NCBI GenBank assembly: GCA_021296215.1
Contig: JAGWBA010000009.1
Location: 1-49,072, forward strand
DNA length: 49,072 nt
From: Flavobacteriales bacterium
GTDB taxonomy: Bacteria > Bacteroidota > Bacteroidia > Flavobacteriales > ECT2AJA-044
Direction of reading: 5' to 3'
Shown here: positions 28,528 to 37,702 of the stretch, in pieces
Layout: each line of letters begins with the position of its first letter
Position numbering within the stretch: position 1 is the first letter of the stretch
Translations under genes and position numbers: made by a program
The notes under the pieces: generated by a model
Databases searched by the model: none
The model's input: the letters and a program-made list of their open reading frames with translations, nothing else
What the model was told of the DNA's origin: nothing

Positions 28528-28657
28528 AGGTTAGGGGATTGTGTTTTTCTTTGTCTCCATCAGTTCTTTCCACTAACCGCCAGTCTAAGGATTAGTTTGG
28601 ATTAATAGATCATTCGATTGGTTGCTTCCCCTCCCACCCGGAGGGGAAGTTTTTTTT
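28528..28657 (+). ncRNA. Candidate small RNA or ruvB leader, about 125-130 nt
   Basis: The stretch has no convincing reading frame but has a promoter at its 5' end and a strong terminator at its 3' end, the arrangement expected of an independent small RNA. Internally, ggttag (28529-28534) can pair with ctaacc (28573-28578), and the 3' end is the 10-bp terminator stem. It could instead be an attenuated leader of ruvB, whose start is 47 bp further on. I cannot assign it to a known RNA family; 6S RNA was considered, but its large central bubble could not be shown. Confidence 0.4.
28625..28657 (+). terminator. Strong intrinsic terminator upstream of ruvB
   Basis: A perfect 10-bp stem, cttcccctcc at 28625-28634 and ggaggggaag at 28640-28649, with a 5-base loop and then eight T residues (28650-28657). 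It is the strongest terminator in the window. Confidence 0.85.
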
Positions 28658-28664
28658 ATGCCCT

Positions 28665-28685
28665 GCGCTTCGCACCGCGAGGCGC
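28665..28685 (+). other. GC-rich hairpin in the ruvB 5' region
   Basis: gcgcttcgc at 28665-28673 pairs with gcgaggcgc at 28677-28685 over nine positions (one G-T) around a 3-base loop. No T-run follows, so it is not a terminator. It ends 18 bp before the ruvB ATG. Confidence 0.6.
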
Positions 28686-28703
28686 GAATTTGCCTTACCT
28701 TAG

Positions 28704-29732
28704 ATGCCTATGAACGAGCATTTGGACCCGACCGGAGAGGAGTGGGGCCCCGAGGAACAGGAACTCGATCGGGCACTGAGGCCAAAGGGATTTGGTGAAT
28801 TCGCTGGTCAACGACAAGTAGTGGACAATTTAGAGGTATTCGTCGAGGCGTCGAACCGCCGGGGCGATGCTCTAGACCATGTGCTATTGCACGGACCTCC
28901 CGGTCTCGGAAAAACGACCTTGGCCCATATCATCGCAAACGAACTCGGAGTCAATATCAAAGTTGCCAGCGGACCCGTATTGGATAAGCCGGGCGACCTC
29001 GCCGGACTCCTAACCAACCTCGAAAACCGCGATGTGCTCTTCATTGATGAAGTACACCGCATGTCCTCCGTTATTGAAGAATACCTGTATTCGGCCATGG
29101 AGGATTTTAAGATCGATATCATGATCGACAGTGGGCCCAATGCCCGTACGGTACAAATCAACCTGAACCCATTCACCCTAATCGGTGCCACCACGCGAAG
29201 CGGCTTATTAACCTCTCCGCTACGGGCTCGTTTTGGGATAAACAGTCGCCTACAATACTACGATGTGGAATTATTGACCCACATCGTTCACCGTTCGGCC
29301 GATATCCTAGATGTGCCGATCACAGATGAGGCGGCTATTGAGATCGCCGTACGAAGCCGAGGAACGCCCCGTATAGCGAATGCCCTGCTTCGCCGAGTGC
29401 GCGACTTTGCGGAGGTCAAAGGAAATGGCTCCATCGACATGGCCATAGCCAAACACGGACTCGGAGCCTTACACGTCGATCAACACGGACTCGACGAAAT
29501 GGACAATCGAATTCTGTCGACGGTCATCGAGAAATTTAAAGGTGGACCGGTCGGACTCAGCACCATAGCAACGGCAGTGGGTGAAAATGCGGGCACCCTC
29601 GAAGAAGTGTACGAACCCTTCCTCATTCAGCAAGGATACCTCATGCGGACCCCCCGTGGACGACAGGTAACCGAGCTCGCGTACAAACACCTCGGCGTTA
29701 AACCCTCAGGAGATCAAAACTCGCTGTTCTGA
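28704..29732 (+). CDS. ruvB: Holliday junction branch migration helicase RuvB
   Basis: A 342-residue AAA+ motor that drives branch migration together with RuvA. Motifs: Walker A GPPGLGKT (64-71), Walker B FIDEVHR (113-119), sensor/RuvB signature [18 protein letters not shown] (161-178) with the arginine finger region, and the C-terminal winged helix ([18 protein letters not shown]). Full length for the family. The start could be 28704 or the ATG two codons later at 28710; both are possible. No ruvA or ruvC lies nearby. The stop TGA overlaps the queG start as TGATG. Confidence 0.97.
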   Translation: MPMNEHLDPTGEEWGPEEQELDRALRPKGFGEFAGQRQVVDNLEVFVEASNRRGDALDHVLLHGPPGLGKTTLAHIIANELGVNIKVASGPVLDKPGDLAGLLTNLENRDVLFIDEVHRMSSVIEEYLYSAMEDFKIDIMIDSGPNARTVQINLNPFTLIGATTRSGLLTSPLRARFGINSRLQYYDVELLTHIVHRSADILDVPITDEAAIEIAVRSRGTPRIANALLRRVRDFAEVKGNGSIDMAIAKHGLGALHVDQHGLDEMDNRILSTVIEKFKGGPVGLSTIATAVGENAGTLEEVYEPFLIQQGYLMRTPRGRQVTELAYKHLGVKPSGDQNSLF

Positions 29733-30679
29733 TGAGCCTCCCCGATACTTCGCATCGGGCCGAGTTCATCAAGCATCAAGCCGTGAGGCTTGGATTCTTG
29801 GGCTGCGGTATATCCAGGGCGGACATTCTGGAAGAAGAGGCTCCACGGCTCGAAAAATGGCTTCAAAGCGGCATGCACGGTTCTATGTCGTACATGGAAA
29901 ACCACTTCGATAAGCGACTCGACCCGCGGAAGCTGGTTCCAGGCGCCGGATCTGTGATTTCACTGACCTTCAATTACTACACCGATCAACGGCAACACGA
30001 CCCCGATGCACCGAAGATCTCGCAATATGCCTACGGAACCGATTACCACTTTGTAATAAAGGATAAACTGAAGGAGCTATTGCACGAAATGCGGACGGAA
30101 TTCGGCGATGTCGATGGGCGCATTTTCGTCGATTCGGCTCCCGTGCTCGACAAAGCCTGGGCAATGCGCTCTGGACTCGGCTGGATGGGTAAGAACACCA
30201 ACGTCATTCACCCGAAGGAAGGTTCCTTCTTTTTTATCGCTGAGATTATTTGTGATCTCGATCTTCAGGCCGATACGCCGATGTCGGACTATTGCGGTAC
30301 GTGCACTCGGTGCATAGACGCCTGTCCGACCAACGCCATCATAGAACCCTACGTGGTCGATGGTAGCAAGTGTATTTCGCACTTCACCATTGAATTGAAG
30401 GGCGCCCTCCCGGGCGGATACGCCGACCAGTTCGATAATTGGATGTTTGGTTGTGACGTTTGTCAGGACGTGTGCCCGTGGAACAGGTTTTCAAAACCGC
30501 ACAACGAACCGGCGTTTGACCCGCACCCCAGCCTCTTGAGTATGGGAAAATCGGAGTGGCAAGAACTCACTCGAGAAACATTCAATGAAATTTTTAAGAA
30601 ATCGGCGGTAAAACGCACGAAGTACGAAGGCCTTAAACGAAATATCGCCTACCTATTCGATTCCGAGCGCCTCGATTGA
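29732..30679 (+). CDS. queG: Epoxyqueuosine reductase QueG
   Basis: A 315-residue cobalamin- and FeS-dependent enzyme that makes the last step of queuosine synthesis on tRNA. The DUF1730 N-terminal domain (about 20-150) includes the catalytic Asp 135 region ([13 protein letters not shown]) and [10 protein letters not shown]. The two [4Fe-4S] sets are [12 protein letters not shown] (188-199), then Cys 214 with [10 protein letters not shown] (241-250). The length is at the short end, ending [13 protein letters not shown]; the C-terminal HEAT-like repeat of longer homologues is absent, which is common in this phylum. Overlaps ruvB by 1 nt and the convergent phosphodiesterase gene by 27 nt. Confidence 0.95.
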   Translation: MSLPDTSHRAEFIKHQAVRLGFLGCGISRADILEEEAPRLEKWLQSGMHGSMSYMENHFDKRLDPRKLVPGAGSVISLTFNYYTDQRQHDPDAPKISQYAYGTDYHFVIKDKLKELLHEMRTEFGDVDGRIFVDSAPVLDKAWAMRSGLGWMGKNTNVIHPKEGSFFFIAEIICDLDLQADTPMSDYCGTCTRCIDACPTNAIIEPYVVDGSKCISHFTIELKGALPGGYADQFDNWMFGCDVCQDVCPWNRFSKPHNEPAFDPHPSLLSMGKSEWQELTRETFNEIFKKSAVKRTKYEGLKRNIAYLFDSERLD

Positions 30680-31531
30680 TATACGGTCGGGATAATCGGT
30701 GATGATGCCGTCGACCCCCATCTCCAACATGACCTCAGCATCGGGGAGGTAGTTAACGGTCCACGGGATAACGCGGATACTCCTTTCGTGTAGGTATTTT
30801 ACCGTCTCTTTGTCGAGCAATTCAAAGTTCGGGCTGTACACATCCGGCTTAAAGCTCAACATCTTCAAGGCCTTTTCGGGATTGCGTTCCTTTTCGATCA
30901 ACAGCACGAGCTTCCACGAAGGATGCTCTTTGTGCGCTACTTCGAGGCTTCGCGGATCAAATGATTGCAGGAACATCTTATTTTCGAAAGGCGTCCCGTT
31001 CACGACCGAAGCGATGGCTTCGACCAAAACTTCCGGCTGAGGATGGTAAACACCATCACCTTGGGGCGTGATCTTGGTTTCGATATTCAAATAGGGAAGT
31101 GCCGGCTCATTGGATCGGCAATAAGCAATTACGGTATCCAGTACCTCCTCCAGGCTTGGCTTGTATACTGACAACTTCTTTTGCTCCGGAAATCGATCGT
31201 ATTCCGAGCTCCCACAGTCGAATGACCGCACTTCGTCGCAGGTCAAGCGGAAAATGGAGTAGTTTTCTCTATCGTCACTTAATTCCTTTCCCGCAGCATC
31301 GCGACAAATATCGGGGTTCATCCATGGCTCGTGACTTAGGATCACCACGTTGTCGGCGGTCATAACCACGTCCATTTCCAAGGTCGAAACCCCGAGTTCT
31401 AGAGCGTGAATCATGGCCGGAATAGTATTCTCGGGCATTAGACCTCTACAGCCTCGATGCCCTTGGAGATCAAACTGTGCGTGGGCGTTCATAAAAAGAA
31501 TGATCGCACTTATGATCAGACCTCCTTTCAT
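30653..31531 (-). CDS. Glycerophosphodiester phosphodiesterase family protein
   Basis: A 292-residue exported enzyme with a signal peptide ([19 protein letters not shown]) and one GDPD TIM-barrel. Catalytic-type residues are His 25 and Arg 26 ([13 protein letters not shown]), Glu 34, Glu 52 and Asp 54 (EMDVVM), and His 67 ([10 protein letters not shown]). It would cleave glycerophosphodiesters such as glycerophosphocholine in the periplasm to glycerol 3-phosphate and an alcohol. Last gene of the five-gene minus-strand operon; its start overlaps the DUF4412 gene as ATGA. Confidence 0.9.
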   Translation of the reverse strand: MKGGLIISAIILFMNAHAQFDLQGHRGCRGLMPENTIPAMIHALELGVSTLEMDVVMTADNVVILSHEPWMNPDICRDAAGKELSDDRENYSIFRLTCDEVRSFDCGSSEYDRFPEQKKLSVYKPSLEEVLDTVIAYCRSNEPALPYLNIETKITPQGDGVYHPQPEVLVEAIASVVNGTPFENKMFLQSFDPRSLEVAHKEHPSWKLVLLIEKERNPEKALKMLSFKPDVYSPNFELLDKETVKYLHERSIRVIPWTVNYLPDAEVMLEMGVDGIITDYPDRISIEALGIE

Positions 31532-32316
31532 CGGGGGCCCTGGTCAATTGATTGTTCTGTATATCCACCGGGAATCGAGAAGAATTGCTCCGTAGGCGTA
31601 TAGGTTTCTATGTCCACGATATTGTCTTGTCCGGCGGGATTTCCGTAGTCGTAATCTATGGAGCGAACGGGTAGCCCCTGAATTTCCTTTTGATATAAGA
31701 AGTTGCTGTCGCCGAGGTTCGATCCCATTGATTCGGCGAACGATCCCATTAGTTCGCTGAATTCTTCGAGGCAAACAACTTCTTTTTTGCCTATTCCCAA
31801 GTCGCCGTAGCTGGCTACCCACATCTTTTTTTTCAACTCACCGTCTTCGCTCATGAGATATTCAGAGCAATCGTAGCCGTTGATGTCGCTTTCTTCACCT
31901 GTAGCTTCAATTCCGTAATCCGCTTCGATGTTGCCCATTTGTTGTTCCATCATTTTGCGGGCCATCTCTTGCTGTTCGGGCGGCATTTGAGCAATGCGCT
32001 CCTCGGCCATTTTCTTCATCTGCTCAATGCGGCCTTTCAATTCTGCGGCCACTTCCCGATCGAGTACAAAGTACTTCTTGGCGGTGTGGTCGACCATGTA
32101 CACCGTTTCAGCTTTGCGGTCGTAGATCACACTTTGTTTTGCGGACTCGCCAACACGGGTGTCCATTCTCAAGTGCTCGGAGTGAAAATAGAAGTCGGTC
32201 TTTCGCTCCACTGTAGCTCCTTTTGCGTCGGATTGCTCCATGTGAATGACGTGAAACTGCGCGTGTGTCGATAGAATGGCCCCAATGAACATCAGGGTCA
32301 ACAAGATTTTTTTCAT
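31528..32316 (-). CDS. DUF4412-like secreted protein
   Basis: About 262 residues. Signal peptide MKKILLTLMFIGAILSTHAQ, then a beta-rich region (FHVIHMEQSDAKGATVERKT, then SEHLRMDTRV, TVYMVDHTAKKYFVLD), a helical methionine-rich stretch (EQMKKMAEERIAQMPPEQQE), and a C-terminal half including YDCSEYLMSEDGELKKKMWV. This follows the DUF4412 pattern of exported beta-proteins of unknown function. The start at 32316 opens on the signal peptide; an ATG two codons upstream (32322) is also possible and would overlap the protease gene. In the LytTR operon, so probably envelope-related. Confidence 0.7.
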   Translation of the reverse strand: MKKILLTLMFIGAILSTHAQFHVIHMEQSDAKGATVERKTDFYFHSEHLRMDTRVGESAKQSVIYDRKAETVYMVDHTAKKYFVLDREVAAELKGRIEQMKKMAEERIAQMPPEQQEMARKMMEQQMGNIEADYGIEATGEESDINGYDCSEYLMSEDGELKKKMWVASYGDLGIGKKEVVCLEEFSELMGSFAESMGSNLGDSNFLYQKEIQGLPVRSIDYDYGNPAGQDNIVDIETYTPTEQFFSIPGGYTEQSIDQGPR

Positions 32317-32318
32317 GA

Positions 32319-33557
32319 TCAATTCGATTCAGATGTCCTCAATGGGTAAAGCCCTTTTTGAAGTTCTATTACTCCTTTTCCTCGAATGTCCAGGGTAAGG
32401 ATTTCGTGTTGGTCCGATGTTTCCCGAAGGTAGTCATACAGGTCGCAAATACGGCCTTTGAACTCGCCGGCGGGAATCTTACCCAAGCGCTCGACCATAT
32501 CGCCCAACTCAATACCTGCAAGCTGTGCCGGCCCACCTTCCGTTAAGCTCCTCACCTCGATACCGCGAGCGGTCCACATCATGCCCACACCAAATCCGGG
32601 CTCCAAGGGGTTTACTGAAATGGTATCGCGCTTGACCCACTGAAGTTCTTTGTCCGGGAAATAGAAGTACATGTTGTAATGGCGAAAGAGGTCGTTCCCT
32701 AGTTTTGCACCCGACCCACCCTGAACCTCCATAAGGTAATTCCAACTCGAACCATCGGCCAGAGTGAGGGTGTGGTTCGGGCTAAAATATAGGGTGTCGT
32801 TCTTTACACCGTACAGTCCAAAGGTGGTTCCGTCGAATTTTCTGAAATAGGTCCATTCGCCGGTTGTAGAATCGCGCAAGGCCTTCACCACCGATGGTGA
32901 CGCTTCCATGAAACCGTTGTACCCGGTATCCATGAGCACATGTGAAACCTCGAATCCGTTGAGGTCGATATCGATATGTGGCCGACCACCCGACAATTGA
33001 AATTCCTGAATACCTTCGTCGGACTCGGGCGGTGGAAGCCCATCTCGACTCGATGAGAAGAAGATCATCTTGCGATCGTAATCGATCATCCAGTGACATT
33101 TCTTCATCAAATTGGCACCGAGGATCCCGTCGGCTGCGATGCATCTCAAAATACTGTTTTCGTCGTATGGTACACTTACAGCGGCGTGATTGGTGAACAG
33201 GGTGTTCCCGATCAATACAGAATCGAGCATCATTATTGGAGTCGACTGCCGGTTCCCGTGGGTGTCGCCAACGCTAACGGTGGCGACTTTCTCAATGCGA
33301 TCGAGCTGTGTATTGGTTTGATTCAGAACACTGTACGATGCCCCTGTATCGAAGATCATATCCCACTTGCGACCTGTTCCGGGCACCTCGATTTGAACCA
33401 CGATGCTGCTGTACTTCCAAACGAAGGGGATGCTGTCACGAAAAGCCTCGGTGGGTGCTTTTGTTGCATCGCAGAGGCGAACGGTCTTGGAAGCCCCGCA
33501 TCCGCCCGCAAGGGCGAAAACAATAAAAGCGACAAGCAGTAGGGTGAGGCGTTTCAT
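32319..33557 (-). CDS. Aspartic-protease lipoprotein with PDZ domain
   Basis: A 412-residue lipoprotein with a lipobox at Cys 20 (LAGGC). Two retropepsin-like lobes follow, each with an Asp-Thr-Gly motif: FDTGAS (69-74) and MDTGYN (209-214). The second has Tyr instead of Ser/Ala after DTG, so it may be less conventional. A C-terminal PDZ domain (about 325-395; EVRSLTEGGPAQLAGIELGD) could bind substrate C-termini. The two-lobed arrangement is like a pepsin dimer in one chain. Periplasmic or surface-located, acting on unknown substrates. It overlaps its neighbours on both sides by 4 nt, so it is tightly coupled in the operon. Confidence 0.85.
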   Translation of the reverse strand: MKRLTLLLVAFIVFALAGGCGASKTVRLCDATKAPTEAFRDSIPFVWKYSSIVVQIEVPGTGRKWDMIFDTGASYSVLNQTNTQLDRIEKVATVSVGDTHGNRQSTPIMMLDSVLIGNTLFTNHAAVSVPYDENSILRCIAADGILGANLMKKCHWMIDYDRKMIFFSSSRDGLPPPESDEGIQEFQLSGGRPHIDIDLNGFEVSHVLMDTGYNGFMEASPSVVKALRDSTTGEWTYFRKFDGTTFGLYGVKNDTLYFSPNHTLTLADGSSWNYLMEVQGGSGAKLGNDLFRHYNMYFYFPDKELQWVKRDTISVNPLEPGFGVGMMWTARGIEVRSLTEGGPAQLAGIELGDMVERLGKIPAGEFKGRICDLYDYLRETSDQHEILTLDIRGKGVIELQKGLYPLRTSESN

Positions 33558-34633
33558 TTAACCTCAAAGGTATTGGATTCGTTGCTTTGAAGGTCAAAGA
33601 GTTGATCGTCGAATGAAGGCGGTCCAAATTGGCCGCGGGCATTGTTGGAGAACCCGTAGGGTTCGACCGGCATGCCGAACATGTTGGCGTTCATTTCTCC
33701 GTCGTCGTTCAGGTCTTGGAAAGCCGCCGCTGCGTACTGTCCGGGAGTTAGCCCCTCGAATTGGCAAACGGCCTTTCCGTCGACTACTTTGGCGACGCAT
33801 TCATCGACCTTTTCGTTCTTTTCGTTCATGAGCCTCAGGTACACGGTGCCGTCGTTCTTGTTCGAAGTCACGGTGATGGTTAGGCTGAGCTTTTTAGCCT
33901 GCGCCGGAATGGCAAAAACAGAAGAAGCGATACCGTAAGGCTGTGCGGCTTGCAGGGTCGTGGGCAGCAAGATCAAGGCACTCAGTACCGTGGCGAGCGA
34001 GAGTTTGAATACCCTGCGTTGATGCCGGGCGATCACCGGGGTAAAAAGCACGGTGGGCCAGAGCCACTGAACGAGTCCGGGTAAAAAGTCCGGGCTCGTT
34101 GCCGAGAATGCCGTTACTGCGGCGATGTACCCGCTCAGCATACCCGAAATATGAAAGCGCATCCAAGTAGCGCGGTCGTGGGGCTTTCTGATCATTCTAA
34201 AGTTCTTAGTAATTCCAAACATACCTAAAGCTCCAAAGACCAACGACAATACCCACACGAAATTTTGAGGGGAGGTCGCGTAACCGTAAATGCCGTACCC
34301 AAACAGTGCGGCGGCAAAGAGGATGGCCACGGCGTGTACCGCGTTATCGATGGCGTTGGGTCGCCCGCCCCGGTAAAAGCGAAGGGCGCGTACACCGATG
34401 AGCACGTTGTAAAAACTAAATATGCTCAACATCAACAAGAAAGGTATCCAAATGAACAGGCTATTTATAAAGGCCGTTGCCGTTGCGATTCCCATGGTTC
34501 AAACGAACACCTTCCCGATGGTCCGGTGCGAACTTTCACCCTTGCGCATGGCGAGGGCAATGGGCGCGGCGAAAAAGGGTGACGAATGACCAATGAATGT
34601 GATGAAAGGCAAGCCGATCGTGACGAGCGGCAC
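33554..34633 (-). pseudogene. DUF2306-like membrane/DUF2141 fusion with an in-frame TGA
   Basis: One frame of 360 codons from a GTG at 34633, interrupted by TGA at 34499-34501 (codon 45). Before the stop: TFIGHSSPFF, AAPIALAMRKGESSHRTIGK and VFV, the N-terminal part of a DUF2306-type heme/membrane domain. After it: TMGIATATAF and four to five helices. Then a soluble DUF2141 domain (about residues 225-360) with LSLTITVTSNKNDGTVYLRL, GLTPGQYAAAAFQDLNDDGE and FGMPVEPYGFSNNARG. Trp is likely at the stop in the family (VFVWTM). The segment from 34495 could be translated alone, losing the first helix. The join to DUF2141, preceded by what resembles a signal peptide (LATVLSALILLPTTLQA), could be a true fusion. 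In the LytTR operon. Confidence 0.72.
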
Positions 34634-34636
34634 AGT

Positions 34637-35503
34637 TTAGGGACGAACGGTATGCTCCAGGAGTTCCTTTATTTCTGGCACCTTGCGGCGCGATACGGGA
34701 ATCTCGACCCCCGATTCGCCGAAGTGGAGTTGTAGGCCTTGGCTGTTCCCCGTTACGCGATCGACCCGATCCAGATTGGCCACAAAACTGCGGTGAACCT
34801 GCTCCAAGGAAGGGTGCTCATTGAGTTGCTCCAGAAGCTCGCGCAACGTGGAGCGGAGCATTTCTTTTTGCAGCGCACCGTCCTTTTCGAAACCGACGAT
34901 GACATAGTTGCCTTCAGCCTCCAGATACAAGAGGTTTTGAGCTGGGAGTTCGAGTTGTTCGTTATCGTTCTTTCCGGAAATCACTACTGCCGAAACATCG
35001 GGCCGGGTGGGTTGCGTCGGATGAATCTGTTCGGCTTGTCCGGAGTAGCGATCGAATAATTGACGTTGCCTGATCGCGATGCCTAAAACCACCGGAAAAA
35101 GTCCGATTCCGAGCGTATACATGCAAATCTGGCCGTAGGCCGTCCAAATCAATTTCGTCGTGGTCAATAGGAGCAAATAGGCAAAATTCGCCGTGCCAAT
35201 GAACCAGATGTGATACAGAACGAAGGCGATTTCTTTTCCTGTGTTCCATTTTCGCTCGTGAAAGAAACTCGGGAGCAACTTGGGCAGAATGCCGTCGTTG
35301 AAGAGAGTTGCCAAAAAGGTTACGGCACCAAAACCCCAGAGCACGTAATCGTATTTTCGATCTACGCTATACAGCCCAAAGGGTCTGAAGAATACGAGAA
35401 ATGCGCCTACCAATAGGCCAAATATAAAGCCTTGCCGCAGTGCTTTTGCCCATCCAACATGTAATGGGTAAGGTCGCTTACAGTATCTGAGCAGGGCGTT
35501 CAT
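34637..35503 (-). CDS. Membrane-anchored LytTR transcription regulator
   Basis: A 288-residue protein. Four transmembrane helices (about 22-150) are followed by a linker and a C-terminal LytTR DNA-binding domain (about 175-285) with QNLLYLEAEGNYVIVGFEKD, LRELLEQL, HRSFVANLDRVDRV and VEIPVSRRKVPEIKELL. There is no receiver domain, so it is a membrane-bound one-component regulator that may sense an envelope or membrane signal. First gene of the operon; its stop is 4 bp from the GTG of the next gene. It probably regulates its own operon, but that is inferred. Confidence 0.88.
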   Translation of the reverse strand: MNALLRYCKRPYPLHVGWAKALRQGFIFGLLVGAFLVFFRPFGLYSVDRKYDYVLWGFGAVTFLATLFNDGILPKLLPSFFHERKWNTGKEIAFVLYHIWFIGTANFAYLLLLTTTKLIWTAYGQICMYTLGIGLFPVVLGIAIRQRQLFDRYSGQAEQIHPTQPTRPDVSAVVISGKNDNEQLELPAQNLLYLEAEGNYVIVGFEKDGALQKEMLRSTLRELLEQLNEHPSLEQVHRSFVANLDRVDRVTGNSQGLQLHFGESGVEIPVSRRKVPEIKELLEHTVRP

Positions 35504-35508
35504 GAACC

Positions 35509-35516
35509 CAAATGTA
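35509..35516 (-). promoter_or_regulatory. Possible -7 box of the LytTR operon
   Basis: TACATTTG on the minus strand, between the end of the phospholipase-D-like gene (35522) and the LytTR ATG (35503). The distance implies a very short or leaderless transcript. No -33 element is apparent, and the operon could also be read through from upstream. Confidence 0.35.
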
Positions 35517-35521
35517 ACCCT

Positions 35522-37702
35522 TTATCGGTGGATAAGGGTTTGGTATGCCGACCACCCGTTTCCGCTCAATTGGAGGATATAGGCTCCCGAGCGCAGGGCG
35601 TGATCCACCTCGACTTTTTGGTTGTCACCGGTCCATTGTACGGGCAGCTCCAGTACGAGTCGACCTTCCATGTCGTAAAGAGCCAATTGACCCTTCCCGG
35701 CGATCGGAGCGGTCAATTCGATGGCCCACTGATCAGCGATAGGATGTGGGTAAACCGTCATATCGATCACCGCCTCTTCGTCTACTCCGATTAGGCTATT
35801 GAGCAAAGCTCTCCATTCCTGGAAATACATGTCGGCCATGGCGTGATCGTATATGATGAGGGTGTTCTCGTCATTCGAATTCTCGGCCGAGCTCGACCAG
35901 TTATGTGAGCCTGCGAGGACCTTTGCCGTGGAAGTATTGTCGTAATCGATGATGATGTACTTGTGGTGCATGATACCCGGAAGGGGCCCTGCGTCAACCA
36001 CCAGTATGCCCGCATCGATGAGGTTCTGATATTCGCCTCCCTGATCGTTTACGTTCTCAATGATTCCCTCGACGTATTTTCCAAACTGGCCATTGACATC
36101 GATCAGAGCATCGGCACACTCGTCGCGAGTAAAGGCCATAACGGCAAAGTGTGCGCTGCTGCCCGTGCTTTCGATGGTCTCAACGATCTTGCCCGTGACT
36201 CCGTCGGATGGCGAAAAGTAGCTTTCGACCGACTTGCCTCCAATGATGAATTTGTGAGGGGTATTGTCGAGTTTGTCAGCTCCCCATTTCGCGTTTGCTG
36301 CATTTGGTGTGGTCGTTGTGCTTCCCCACATTTCTTCAAATTCAATATCGTAGGCTTTAGCCAAGCTTTGATCTTGAATGATGATCAAATCATTGGGGTC
36401 GTTAAACAGCTGACCCGGAGTCCAGTTAGTGGCACCGGTGATTACCCCGCTATTACTCGGGCTGTTCTTGTCGATGACGACGAATTTGTTGTGCATGATG
36501 CCCGGCACACCGTCGGGACGCTCCAACACAGGAACTGCGGCATCCAAATCGCTCAAGATCATATTGGCGTTTCCTCCTTCGTAAAGAAATCGCACGGCTA
36601 CACCGCGATTCTGTGCATCGTTAATGGCGTCGGCGATCAACTGGTTGTCGGCGTTGTAAATAGCGATATCACAGGATGCCTGCGCGCGATCGATATAGGC
36701 GGCGATGGTATCGTTAAAGAATCCGGGTAAGTGAACGGCGTCATTGCCCTGCGATACGCTGTTGTCAACGGATTGATTAAAATATACCATCATGGATCCA
36801 GAGCTGTTCGATTCAGTGGCGTATACACCTACATTACCCCAAGCTGTATCCGAGCCGTTTTCGGAATAAGGCTGAACATAGTAGATCTCACCTGGGCTAA
36901 GTCCCGTAAGAGATATGCTGTGGCTGCTCGTGCTTCCACCTTGATTGATGTCCCCCAATTCAAGAGCTTCGGTCAACCCATAACGGATGTTGGTAGATCC
37001 ATTGGAGTTCGTGGTCCATTCGAGGTCGAATCCACCCGTGCTGATATTATCTTGTTCCACTCCACTGGCGAAGAGGATCGATGAAGAGAAGATGAGGTCG
37101 GCCGAATCACGTGGCAGAAGTTGATACCCTCCAAATCCGGTGAAGGTGAATTGACTCACGATTCCGATCAGATCTAGTGCCCCAAGTGGGATTAGCTCAC
37201 CGTTCAGAGGGTGGCCGGTACGAATGTAAATGACTCCGGTATTCCCGTTTGCATCTGTGAAGTTGTATGTCCCCGTTGAAAAGGTTCCTCCCCCGTTACT
37301 GAACGTAATCCCGTTCACGCGAACGAGTTGGGCCTCCAATGGTTCGTCGATTTGTGTTACGGTTGCTAATACCGGCGTTGGAATTTGGTTTCCCGTAGAG
37401 TGAACAGTTACGCTTTGTATGGGATCAATTTCCAAAAGTCCATTGTAATCCTTGAGTGGACCGGTTACCGTGATACTGTCACCGGGGTTCACTGAAAAAG
37501 CGACAGAACCCGATCCCGGATAAGCTGGAATACCGGCCGTGGCATCCTGAATATACCGGATGATCCCGAGCTCGGCGCCATGCGTGACGATTCCGGAAAC
37601 GGTTACAACTGTACCAAGAGGTTGCTGACGAGCCGTGGCGATGTCTTGTGCAAAGACCGCAGAGCTAATGAGTAAAGCGAGTAGGAGAATTTTAGAACGC
37701 AT
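35522..37702 (-). CDS. Secreted phospholipase D-like protein with OB-fold, FN3 and T9SS tail
   Basis: A 726-residue exported protein. Signal peptide (MRSKILLLALLISSAVFAQ); an OB-fold-like domain (about 25-205); a fibronectin type III-like domain (about 215-295; EWTTNSNGSTNIRYGL, GLSPGEIYYVQPYS); a PLD domain with two HKD motifs (HNKFVVID at 404-411 and HHKYIIID at 579-586); and a T9SS tail ending YQTLIHR. Asn-rich GATNWTPG and GSHNWSSSAEN follow the HKD motifs. PLD-family enzymes cleave phosphodiesters in phospholipids or DNA; the substrate is unknown. It lies directly downstream of the TonB receptor gene, overlapping by 11 nt. Confidence 0.9.
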   Translation of the reverse strand: MRSKILLLALLISSAVFAQDIATARQQPLGTVVTVSGIVTHGAELGIIRYIQDATAGIPAYPGSGSVAFSVNPGDSITVTGPLKDYNGLLEIDPIQSVTVHSTGNQIPTPVLATVTQIDEPLEAQLVRVNGITFSNGGGTFSTGTYNFTDANGNTGVIYIRTGHPLNGELIPLGALDLIGIVSQFTFTGFGGYQLLPRDSADLIFSSSILFASGVEQDNISTGGFDLEWTTNSNGSTNIRYGLTEALELGDINQGGSTSSHSISLTGLSPGEIYYVQPYSENGSDTAWGNVGVYATESNSSGSMMVYFNQSVDNSVSQGNDAVHLPGFFNDTIAAYIDRAQASCDIAIYNADNQLIADAINDAQNRGVAVRFLYEGGNANMILSDLDAAVPVLERPDGVPGIMHNKFVVIDKNSPSNSGVITGATNWTPGQLFNDPNDLIIIQDQSLAKAYDIEFEEMWGSTTTTPNAANAKWGADKLDNTPHKFIIGGKSVESYFSPSDGVTGKIVETIESTGSSAHFAVMAFTRDECADALIDVNGQFGKYVEGIIENVNDQGGEYQNLIDAGILVVDAGPLPGIMHHKYIIIDYDNTSTAKVLAGSHNWSSSAENSNDENTLIIYDHAMADMYFQEWRALLNSLIGVDEEAVIDMTVYPHPIADQWAIELTAPIAGKGQLALYDMEGRLVLELPVQWTGDNQKVEVDHALRSGAYILQLSGNGWSAYQTLIHR

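Noticed and set aside
28528-28657. 6S RNA
   Set aside because: The closing stems and large central bubble of 6S RNA could not be shown; kept only as an unnamed candidate.
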